NCBI GenBank assembly: GCA_934249275.1 | Contig: CAKQKT010000114.1 | Coordinates: 1-5,141, forward strand | From: an uncultured Sutterella sp. | GTDB taxonomy: Bacteria; Pseudomonadota; Gammaproteobacteria; Burkholderiales; Burkholderiaceae_F | DNA length: 5,141 bases | Direction: 5' to 3' | Shown: positions 1-5,019 of the stretch, piece after piece | Layout: the number at the start of each line of letters is the position of its first letter | Position numbering within the stretch: position 1 is the stretch's first letter | Translations under genes and position numbers: made by a program | The notes under the pieces: generated by a model | The model's database searches: none | What the model saw: the letters and a program-made list of their open reading frames with translations, nothing else | Told to the model about the DNA's origin: nothing

Positions 1-41
1 GGTAGTCGTGTTCATGGGGTGTACCCGTATGGCGGGCTCCG

Positions 42-71
42 ATTATCCCATGGACACAAAATTTATGACAG
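42..71 (-). promoter_or_regulatory. Possible divergent promoter leading out of the left edge
   Basis: Read on the minus strand, CTGTCA (66-71) and GATAAT (42-47) are separated by 18 bases, and the -10 is preceded by TGG, an extended -10 element. Each hexamer is a partial match to the sigma-70 consensus. MerR-family genes are often divergent from the gene they control, so a target to the left of the window is plausible. The target itself is not visible, so this remains tentative. Confidence 0.28.
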
Positions 72-81
72 TCTCCCCATT

Positions 82-111
82 TTCACGTTGCATCGGACCG
101 CTTGTTATGAT
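82..111 (+). promoter_or_regulatory. Probable promoter of the MerR-family gene
   Basis: TTCACG (82-87) and TATGAT (106-111) are 18 bases apart. The -10 matches the consensus at five of six positions and is preceded by TGT, making an extended -10. Transcription would start near 118, giving a leader of about 105 bases. The inverted repeat at 108-130 overlaps the -10 and the predicted start point, so autoregulation here is possible. Confidence 0.5.
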
Positions 112-130
112 GTACCTTTGAAAGGCATCA
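108..130 (+). promoter_or_regulatory. Inverted repeat over the merR start point, candidate operator
   Basis: TGATG-TA-CCTTT and AAAGG-CATCA form an inverted repeat around a central G at 120; the inner CCTTT-G-AAAGG is perfect and the left arm carries two extra bases. It overlaps the last bases of the -10 hexamer and the predicted transcription start. Classic MerR operators sit between -35 and -10, so this would be a steric repression site or an mRNA hairpin and not a textbook MerR activation site. Confidence 0.35.
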
Positions 131-222
131 ACTGCGCCCATTGTCGGCCTCGCTCATCAAGCACATCCATATTGACTGTCCCTCAATCATTTCACAAAGA
201 CAAGCCCTCATAGGATCCCGCC

Positions 223-1053
223 ATGTCCGATTCTTCCAGCAACCGCCAGTACCGCATCGGAGACTTTGCGAAATACATGGGAGTCACACCCGACTTTCTG
301 AAGCATTACGAAGAACAGGGACTCGTTCATGCCTCTCACCGAAACGGCGGATACCGCTTCTACGACTTTCAACAGTCGGCCCGCATTCTGGAATACATGC
401 GTCTTCGCAACTGCGGCGTACCGCTCAAAGACATCCGAACCATGCTGTCGTCCACGAGCAACGAATCCATCGCCATGCTTGACGAACGATTCGAGGAGCT
501 CAAAAAACGCATTGAATTTGAAACGGCATTGCTTGAGGAACACGAGCGGTTCAAGGCCTGGTATGCAAAGCGGCTCGACAAGCCTATCGACTGGGAAATT
601 CGCGACGTAGAAGCCTTCTGCTTTCTGCCGCACTCGGATAGACACGACTTTCTCAAGGACGAACGCATCTACGACATTCTGAAAAACTGGGTTGCCTGGA
701 TGCCCGTCGTCAAATCCTGCCTTCTTCTGGATCCCACGCAGAGTTCTCAGCCCGTGCCGTTTGAATGGGGGCTAGCTATTCCGGCATCAAAGGCAAACCG
801 CTACCGGCTTCCAAGAAACAGCATCGTAAGCGAATCGCCTGCTGGCAAGGCCCTGATCTACCACTTCATTGACGACGCAAAGAACAATTCCTTCGAGAGT
901 CTGACTCAATACAAGCATCCGATTTTCAATCTCATCCGCTCACTCTCCCTAAAACCAGCCGGAAAGCTTCATGTCGTCATTGACATGAAGTTTTCCGACG
1001 ATGACGGACGCCTCAGAAGCACATGCGGACGAATCATCCTACCGTTGGAATAA
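223..1053 (+). CDS. MerR-family transcriptional regulator with a C-terminal ligand-type domain
   Basis: The 276-residue protein begins with a MerR-type DNA-binding domain. The helix-turn-helix is at about residues 10-34 (YRIGDFAKYMGV...LKHYEEQGL), followed by a wing containing RNGGYRFYD (40-48) and the helices typical of the family up to about residue 77. A charged helix at about 84-117 should be the antiparallel dimerisation coil. The remaining 160 residues are far longer than in metal-sensing MerR proteins and include a WGLAIP segment (182-187), which suggests a GyrI/BmrR-like effector-binding fold. The four cysteines (64, 133, 166, 268) are scattered and do not form a metal-binding pattern, so an organic ligand is more likely. 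The start is supported by AGGA at 212-215, seven bases before ATG. The gene stands alone, and its codon use is less GC-rich than that of the genes to the right. The MerR class is secure; the ligand and target genes are unknown. Confidence 0.9.
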   Translation: MSDSSSNRQYRIGDFAKYMGVTPDFLKHYEEQGLVHASHRNGGYRFYDFQQSARILEYMRLRNCGVPLKDIRTMLSSTSNESIAMLDERFEELKKRIEFETALLEEHERFKAWYAKRLDKPIDWEIRDVEAFCFLPHSDRHDFLKDERIYDILKNWVAWMPVVKSCLLLDPTQSSQPVPFEWGLAIPASKANRYRLPRNSIVSESPAGKALIYHFIDDAKNNSFESLTQYKHPIFNLIRSLSLKPAGKLHVVIDMKFSDDDGRLRSTCGRIILPLE

Positions 1054-1071
1054 TCGACAATCGATTGCCAG

Positions 1072-1109
1072 AAAACAAAAAAGCCTCGCGGGCCATATAC
1101 CTGCGAGGC
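1072..1109 (-). terminator. Intrinsic terminator of tRNA-Gly, possibly bidirectional
   Basis: Arms at 1083-1092 and 1100-1109 (core GCCTCGC/GCGAGGC) enclose a 7-base loop. On the minus strand the hairpin is followed by TTTTTTGTTTT, a convincing U-tract ten bases after the tRNA. On the plus strand a short TTTT (1112-1115) follows two bases after the stem, and the stem lies 30 bases past the MerR stop codon, so the same hairpin may weakly end that transcript too. Confidence 0.8.
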
Positions 1110-1118
1110 AATTTTCAA

Positions 1119-1193
1119 TGGAGCGGGTGAAGGGAGTCGAACCCTCGTCTCCAGCTTGGAAGGCTGGGGTAATAGCCGTTATACGACACCCGC
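1119..1193 (-). tRNA. tRNA-Gly (anticodon UCC)
   Basis: The minus strand folds as a 75-base cloverleaf. The acceptor stem GCGGGTG (1187-1193) pairs with CACCCGC (1123-1129), followed by the discriminator T and an encoded CCA (1119-1121). The anticodon stem CCAGC/GCTGG closes the 7-base loop CTTCCAA, placing the anticodon TCC at 1158-1160. The T arm GAGGG-TTCGACT-CCCTT contains the usual GGTTCGA. The sequence closely resembles, from memory, the enterobacterial tRNA-Gly(UCC). It would read GGA and GGG codons. It has its own likely promoter (1209-1238) and terminator (1072-1109). Confidence 0.97.
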
Positions 1194-1208
1194 ATCGTGA
1201 GTCTTGGA

Positions 1209-1238
1209 ATATTACCACAGGCCCCGCAATTTTGCCAA
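1209..1238 (-). promoter_or_regulatory. Probable promoter of the tRNA-Gly gene
   Basis: On the minus strand TTGGCA (1233-1238; five of six consensus bases) is 18 bases from TAATAT (1209-1214), which is preceded by TGG as an extended -10. The predicted start point is about 7-9 bases before the mature tRNA 5' end. The -35 lies in the loop of the inverted repeat at 1216-1263. Confidence 0.55.
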
Positions 1239-1263
1239 ACTTCTTTAGCTCAGCGGGCCTGTG
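1216..1263 (-). repeat. Inverted repeat just after the Nudix stop codon
   Basis: CACAGGCCCCGC (1216-1227) and GCGGGCCTGTG (1253-1263) are complementary over 11 pairs with one bulged C, around a 25-base loop. On the minus-strand mRNA the stem begins two bases after the Nudix stop codon. No U-run follows, so it is not a standard intrinsic terminator. It may stabilise the mRNA 3' end or act as a processing site between the Nudix message and the tRNA. Confidence 0.55.
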
Positions 1264-1265
1264 TC

Positions 1266-1886
1266 TCAAGCCCTGCGGGAAGCAAGCAGCCGCTCGAGCC
1301 AGAAGAGACCCACAATGGTCTTGACGTCCGTAATGCGGCCGTCGGCGCACATGTCGAGCGCCTCCTTCAAATCGACGCGCACCACCTCAAGATGTTCGCC
1401 GTCGTCAAGCTCCTGACGCCCGTAGGTGAGATCCTCGGCAAGATACACGACGATTCGCTCGTTGGAATAGCCGATCGCGTTGTTGAGTTCGCCTAGCCGC
1501 GTCCACTTTTCGGCATGAATGCCGCACTCCTCCACGAGCTCGCGCTTGGCGCAATCAATCTCGGCTTCGCCCGGGTCAAGCTTGCCGGCCGGGATTTCCC
1601 AAAAGGCTCGGCGAAGCGGATGGCGCCACTGGCGTTCAAGAATGACCGTACCGTCGGCGCCCAGGGCGATCATGCCCGCCGCGCCGCCGTGGCGAAGACC
1701 GAAGCGCTTGCTCGGACGGCCGTCCGGAAGCACGACGTCCTCCTCGACAACCTTGATGAAGCGGCCGTCAAGGAGCACATGCTCGGCAACGGAGGTTTCG
1801 GTCAGAGGATCGTTCTCGCGCTCGGCGCGGGGAACGGGAGCCTCAAGCTTCGGATAGGGACAATTTGCAGTCGTATGTTCGTTCAT
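1266..1886 (-). CDS. Nudix hydrolase, probable ADP-ribose pyrophosphatase
   Basis: The 206-residue protein carries a perfect Nudix box at residues 101-123 (G101, E107, R115-E116-L117, E119-E120, G122), which binds the catalytic divalent metal. Flanking features fit the NudF/YffH-type ADP-ribose pyrophosphatases: an N-terminal strand region with LLDGRFIKVVEEDVVLPDG (38-56) for dimer contacts, RQWRHPLRRAFWEIPAGKLDPGE before the box, and GYSNERIVVYLAEDL (139-153) after it. The length is close to the E. coli NudF length of 209. The expected reaction is ADP-ribose to AMP plus ribose 5-phosphate in the cytosol. I chose the ATG at 1884-1886. The frame stays open to an ATG at 1991, but that start would leave 14 bases to the divergent gene, cover its likely promoter and add sequence unlike the family. 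The Shine-Dalgarno is weak (GGAA, eight bases upstream). The proline usual after the box in classic ADP-ribose enzymes is absent, so substrate is a little less certain than family. Confidence 0.88.
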   Translation of the reverse strand: MNEHTTANCPYPKLEAPVPRAERENDPLTETSVAEHVLLDGRFIKVVEEDVVLPDGRPSKRFGLRHGGAAGMIALGADGTVILERQWRHPLRRAFWEIPAGKLDPGEAEIDCAKRELVEECGIHAEKWTRLGELNNAIGYSNERIVVYLAEDLTYGRQELDDGEHLEVVRVDLKEALDMCADGRITDVKTIVGLFWLERLLASRRA

Positions 1887-1917
1887 GGCAGCAATTCCGG
1901 GAAATAGCGGTTCTCTC

Positions 1918-1923
1918 AGTATA
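1918..1923 (-). promoter_or_regulatory. Candidate -10 box for the Nudix gene
   Basis: On the minus strand TATACT matches the sigma-70 -10 consensus at five of six positions and lies 31 bases before the chosen ATG at 1886. No good -35 is visible 16-18 bases upstream, so the promoter may be weak or activator-dependent. The site also argues for the short start: it falls inside the upstream extension of the frame. Confidence 0.3.
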
Positions 1924-1967
1924 TTCCTGCCGCGCCGCAGAGCGGGATGCACGAAGAAGGACTGGGC

Positions 1968-1988
1968 TAGAATGAACGATTCCATTCT
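1968..1988 (+). promoter_or_regulatory. Candidate -10 box and inverted repeat before the oxidoreductase gene
   Basis: TAGAAT (1968-1973) matches the -10 consensus at five of six positions, 32 bases before the ATG at 2006; no convincing -35 is seen. AGAATG (1969-1974) and CATTCT (1983-1988) form a 6-bp inverted repeat with an 8-base spacer, covering the -10 and the predicted start point. It could be an operator, but a 6-bp repeat can arise by chance. Confidence 0.28.
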
Positions 1989-2005
1989 CAACAGATTCCC
2001 AAAGC

Positions 2006-3196
2006 ATGCACGCTGCAGTCGTTGGAGCCGGCCTGACGGGCCTCCAAACAGCCTTTTACCTCCTTGGCAAAGGAGTCGACGTCACTGTCATCGAGGCCTC
2101 GCGCTCTCCCTGCCAGGGCGCGAGCTATTGCGCCGGCGCCGTTCTCGGCGACCCGGCACCGTCATCGATTGCCAAGCCTGCAGGGCGTCTGGGCCGCCTC
2201 AAGGCGCTTGCCTCCAACACTTCCGAACTCGTCTACGGCAGCGGCACCGCCGTTCGCCATGCCGGCTTCATCTCCGCCATGACGGCAGCACGAGAACCGT
2301 CAAGGTGCGAAGCGCGCGACGCGCTTGCCGTCGAGCTTTCCGAAAAGTCTGCGGCCATGCTGCGTGCCGACGCGGAAAAGTTCGGCTTTGTTCTACAGGA
2401 AAGCGCCGGCACGATCACAGTATCGAACGAAGCCGACGGGAATCAGACTGCTTCGATTGATGACATCGCCGCCGTCGAGCCTTCGCTTCATGCGGCTTCG
2501 GACATCAGGAGCTTTTCCCGAAGCGATGCCGTCACCTGGTCGGAGAGCTATTACGCCAAGCAGCTTCGAGAGCATCTCACCGATGCCGGCGTCCGCATTC
2601 TCTGCAATCGAAAGGCGACCGGTCTTCTCCTTGAAAACGGACGAATCTGCGGCGTGTCGGCAGGCGAGCCCGTGCGGGCCGATGCGGTCGTCGTCGCCTG
2701 CGGCACGGGCGCCCTCGACATTCTTCCCGAGCATTCCTACGGAAACGTTTCGCTCGCGCCCGTCACACGGTCCGCGCTCAACGCGAGCCTCTCGGGCGAC
2801 GCCTGCGCGATGCACAATGCCGTCAAGACACCCGAAGGCCGCATTGCGTTTCCGCTCGGAACCTTCATCCGCATCATCGGCCGCTGGCATCTGGGCACAA
2901 TCGAGCAGTGCGGTGTCGACCAGGAATACAAGGCGCTCTGGGAGATGGCGATCCGGCTTTTTCCCGCCGCCACCGACTGGTCGCAGGCGCGTTATCTCTC
3001 GCACACCGTGCTTTCGAGTCCCGACGGACTTCCGATTGCAGGCGCATCCGCCATCCCGGGACTTTATCTCAACATTGCCGGCGGCATTCACGGCGCGGAC
3101 TTCTGCACAGCCGTTGCCGACGCAGTTTCAGACGCGGTGCTCGGACGGGAAAACTCCTTCTCCGAACGCCTCTCCTGGAAGCGCTTCGCGGGCTAG
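2006..3196 (+). CDS. FAD-dependent oxidoreductase, DAO (D-amino acid dehydrogenase-like) family
   Basis: The 396-residue protein opens with an FAD-binding Rossmann fold: GAGLTG at residues 7-12 and the ribose-binding acid E30 at the end of the second strand. A long middle section (about 60-330) forms the substrate domain typical of the DAO family, including a second nucleotide-fold strand ADAVVVACGTGA (225-236). The C-terminal part has SPDGLPIAGASAIPGLYLNIAGG (338-360) and ends the fold with ADAVSDAVLG (371-380), equivalent to the FAD-closing region of DadA. It is about 35 residues shorter than E. coli DadA, and the GHG that DadA has here reads GGIHG. Flavin-dependent amine oxidation is likely; the substrate could be a D-amino acid, glycine, sarcosine or another amine. 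No signal peptide or membrane segment is seen. The ATG is the only reasonable start after an in-frame TGA at 1973-1975, but no clear Shine-Dalgarno precedes it. The gene ends at a terminator (3258-3287). Confidence 0.85.
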   Translation: MHAAVVGAGLTGLQTAFYLLGKGVDVTVIEASRSPCQGASYCAGAVLGDPAPSSIAKPAGRLGRLKALASNTSELVYGSGTAVRHAGFISAMTAAREPSRCEARDALAVELSEKSAAMLRADAEKFGFVLQESAGTITVSNEADGNQTASIDDIAAVEPSLHAASDIRSFSRSDAVTWSESYYAKQLREHLTDAGVRILCNRKATGLLLENGRICGVSAGEPVRADAVVVACGTGALDILPEHSYGNVSLAPVTRSALNASLSGDACAMHNAVKTPEGRIAFPLGTFIRIIGRWHLGTIEQCGVDQEYKALWEMAIRLFPAATDWSQARYLSHTVLSSPDGLPIAGASAIPGLYLNIAGGIHGADFCTAVADAVSDAVLGRENSFSERLSWKRFAG

Positions 3197-3242
3197 AGCC
3201 CTTTTCACCGAACCTTTCCTCCCTTCACGACGGTTCAGGCAT

Positions 3243-3272
3243 TCGTCATCATCAATCATGTGCGGGTACAAT
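3243..3272 (+). promoter_or_regulatory. Probable promoter of the NnrE/NnrD gene
   Basis: TCGTCA (3243-3248; four of six) and TACAAT (3267-3272; five of six) are 18 bases apart. The -10 lies almost exactly on the loop of the terminator hairpin at 3258-3287. Transcription would start near 3279, leaving a leader of about 35 bases with AGGA (3302-3305) before the ATG at 3314. Confidence 0.45.
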
Positions 3273-3287
3273 AACCCGCACATTTTT
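3258..3287 (+). terminator. Intrinsic terminator of the oxidoreductase gene
   Basis: ATGTGCGGGT (3258-3267) pairs perfectly with ACCCGCACAT (3274-3283) across a 6-base loop, and a run of five T ends at 3287. It lies 61 bases after the oxidoreductase stop codon. The loop and the last base of the left arm also spell a -10 hexamer. Confidence 0.75.
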
Positions 3288-3313
3288 CCTTTTCAGGATC
3301 TAGGAATTCGATC

Positions 3314-4789
3314 ATGAGTCTTACCATTCTCACTGCAGACGATCTGCAGAATCTGGAAATGCGCGCCGCCAACCAGCTCGGTGCCGATACGCTGATGAAG
3401 CGCGCCGGCGCGGCCGCCGCCGAACTCATCATGCAGCGTCTCGAAGCTGCCGGCGTTGAAAAGCGCCGCATCACCGTGCTTGTCGGTCCGGGCAACAACG
3501 GCGGCGACGCCCTTGCCTGCGCCTGCGAACTGCATGAGAAGGGTGCTCAGGTCAATGTGGTGCTTCCGGGCGGCCGTCGTCCGACCTCTGCTCTTGCTCT
3601 TGCAGAACTTGAACGCTGGAACGCCACTTGCAACTGCACCTATGACGACCCGTACATGACGGAAAAGGCCGACTGCGTCGTCGACGGCCTCTTCGGCACG
3701 GGCCTTGCCAAGCCGATCACGGGAGACTATCTCGACGCCGTTCTCTGGTTCAACGAACGCCAGGCCCTCAAGGTTTCGCTCGACATCCCGTCCGGCCTCA
3801 ATCCGGTCACCGGCCACTGGACCGGCAGCTATCCGGGCTGCAGCGCCGACATTACGCTCACGTTCCTCTGCGTGAAGTCCGGCCTCTACATGTGCGAAGG
3901 CGCCGACGCCGCCGGCGAAATCATTCTCAACGAGCTCGACATCTCCGTTCCGCTTTCTCCGATGTCCGTGATCGGTACCGACGAATTCCCGCGCGTTCTT
4001 CGTCCGCGCGTCAAGAACTCCCACAAGGGCGACTACGGCCGCGTTGCCGTCATCGGCGGCACCGACGGCATGATCGGCGCCTCGATTCTCGCCGCCCGCG
4101 CCGCGCTCATTTCCGGCGCCGGCCGCGTGACCCTCGAATGCTGCGCCGAGCACGCTCCGCACGTCGACATGCTCTACCCGGAAATCATGTTCGCGACCAA
4201 GCCGGTGAACCTCGAGGACTTCGACGCCATCGTCCTCGGCTGCGGTCTCGGCACCTCCGCCGAAGCCAAGGCCCGCGTCATCGAAGCTCTGAACTGCCCG
4301 AAGCCCCTCATCCTTGACGCCGACGCGCTCAACATCATCGCCGCCGACATCAAGCTTCAGGACATGGTTCTCGCCCGCCGCTCCCCGACCGTCCTTACGC
4401 CGCACCCGGGCGAAGCCGCCCGCTTGCTCCGCCGCGACACCGCCGGCGTCATGGTCGACCGCGTTGCCGCCTGCCGCGAACTTGCCGTCCAGACGGGCGC
4501 CATCGTCGTCCTCAAGGGCGCCGGCACCGTCATCTCGATGCGCAGCTCCCGCACCTGGATCAACCCGACCGGCAGCCCCATGCTCGCCACGGCCGGCTCC
4601 GGCGACGTGCTTGCCGGCATGATCGGCGCCATGTTCGCCCAGGGCTACGACATGGTCGAATCCGTGCTCGCCGCCGTCTACTTCCACGGTCTCGCCGCCG
4701 AGGGCTATGAAGCGGGCTTCACCGCCGGCGACATCGCTCCGAACGCCATGGCACTCGTTGCAGACGCTCGCGCGCAGTACGACCTGTAA
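3314..4789 (+). CDS. nnrD/nnrE (yjeF-like): Bifunctional NAD(P)H-hydrate epimerase / ADP-dependent NAD(P)H-hydrate dehydratase
   Basis: The 491-residue protein fuses two NAD(P)HX-repair enzymes. Residues 1 to about 215 are the epimerase (YjeF_N), with an N-terminal helix leading to LMKRAG (27-32), the nucleotide loop GPGNNGGDAL (58-67), the acid D124 in VDGLFGTGL and SLDIPSG (155-161). Residues about 230-491 are the dehydratase (ribokinase-like), with HKGDYGRVAVIGG (237-249), LDADALN (334-340), LTPHPGEAARLL (361-372), VLKGAGTVI (399-407) and the anion-hole motif ATAGSGDVLAG (425-435), in which D431 would be the catalytic base. The first half interconverts R- and S-NAD(P)HX; the second dehydrates S-NAD(P)HX with ADP, restoring NAD(P)H. 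Length and domain order match E. coli YjeF (about 515 residues). AGGA at 3302-3305, eight bases before ATG, fixes the start. It has its own promoter signals and a terminator at 4851-4885. Codon use is strongly biased to C- and G-ending codons, suggesting a long-resident gene. Confidence 0.96.
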   Translation: MSLTILTADDLQNLEMRAANQLGADTLMKRAGAAAAELIMQRLEAAGVEKRRITVLVGPGNNGGDALACACELHEKGAQVNVVLPGGRRPTSALALAELERWNATCNCTYDDPYMTEKADCVVDGLFGTGLAKPITGDYLDAVLWFNERQALKVSLDIPSGLNPVTGHWTGSYPGCSADITLTFLCVKSGLYMCEGADAAGEIILNELDISVPLSPMSVIGTDEFPRVLRPRVKNSHKGDYGRVAVIGGTDGMIGASILAARAALISGAGRVTLECCAEHAPHVDMLYPEIMFATKPVNLEDFDAIVLGCGLGTSAEAKARVIEALNCPKPLILDADALNIIAADIKLQDMVLARRSPTVLTPHPGEAARLLRRDTAGVMVDRVAACRELAVQTGAIVVLKGAGTVISMRSSRTWINPTGSPMLATAGSGDVLAGMIGAMFAQGYDMVESVLAAVYFHGLAAEGYEAGFTAGDIAPNAMALVADARAQYDL

Positions 4790-4814
4790 TTCGCGAACCT
4801 GTTTCACGATGCCC

Positions 4815-4841
4815 GGCCGCGCAACAAAGTTTTGCGCGGCC
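4815..4841 (+). repeat. Stem-loop between nnrE/nnrD stop and its terminator
   Basis: GGCCGCGCAA (4815-4824) pairs perfectly with TTGCGCGGCC (4832-4841) over a 7-base loop. AAACA follows, not a T-run, so it is not by itself an intrinsic terminator. It sits ten bases ahead of the terminator hairpin and may block 3' exonucleases or slow polymerase. Confidence 0.6.
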
Positions 4842-4850
4842 AAACATGAC

Positions 4851-4885
4851 AAGCGCCTCAGGCACAAGCCGTTGAGGCGCTTTTT
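4851..4885 (+). terminator. Intrinsic terminator of the NnrE/NnrD gene
   Basis: AAGCGCCTCA (4851-4860) pairs with TGAGGCGCTT (4873-4882). An inner GGC-ACAA-GCC extends the stem above a two-base bulge, and the T-run 4881-4885 ends the structure. It lies 61 bases after the stop codon. Confidence 0.85.
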
Positions 4886-4918
4886 CGCTTTTGGAAAAAT
4901 TACATTCGTTTACCGCCG

Positions 4919-5017
4919 ATGACTGACGGTAATACATATCCGCTAATTTTCCCTGTAATCTACCATTCAACGAGGCACGGAAGTGCCAAGTCTCCTGAAT
5001 CGGTTGGATACCGCTAA
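4919..5017 (+). CDS. Short ORF of 32 codons, possible leader peptide or phage Ash/Icd-like peptide
   Basis: ATG at 4919 opens a 32-residue frame that begins MTDGNTYPLIFPVIYHSTRH and ends SVGYR, stopping at TAA 5015-5017. The composition looks protein-like, but there is no Shine-Dalgarno (TTTACCGCCG precedes the ATG). The HSTRHG segment resembles, from memory, the TVRHG repeats in the Ash protein of satellite phage P4; this is a weak resemblance over few residues. It ends 12 bases before the terminator stem and two bases before a second ATG. It may be a real small protein, a regulatory leader, a remnant of a phage gene, or chance. Confidence 0.28.
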   Translation: MTDGNTYPLIFPVIYHSTRHGSAKSPESVGYR

Positions 5018-5019
5018 CA

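Noticed and set aside
1..222. Short plus-strand frames at 19-213 and 141-482 as genes
   Set aside because: They lie in the MerR promoter and leader or overlap its coding frame, have no ribosome site, and show no recognisable domain.
1887..1991. N-terminal extension of the Nudix protein to an ATG at 1991
   Set aside because: It would overlap the divergent promoter region and its own -10 candidate, lacks similarity to the family, and makes the protein about 30 residues longer than known relatives.
3190..3204. GGGC-TAGA-GCCC followed by TTTT over the oxidoreductase stop codon as a terminator
   Set aside because: The stem is only four pairs with a short T-run, and a far stronger terminator lies at 3258-3287.
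2325..3317. A 330-codon plus-strand frame inside the oxidoreductase
   Set aside because: Its Ser/Pro/Arg-rich composition has no domain, and it overlaps a frame with clear FAD-binding motifs.
4790..4797. TTCGCGAA palindrome after the NnrE/NnrD stop
   Set aside because: An 8-base palindrome in GC-rich DNA is expected by chance, and no partner site is nearby.
3293..4867. A 524-codon minus-strand frame opposite NnrE/NnrD
   Set aside because: It is antisense to a gene with unmistakable motifs; its Gly/Ala/Val/Asp/Arg-rich product is what strong third-position GC bias produces on the opposite strand.
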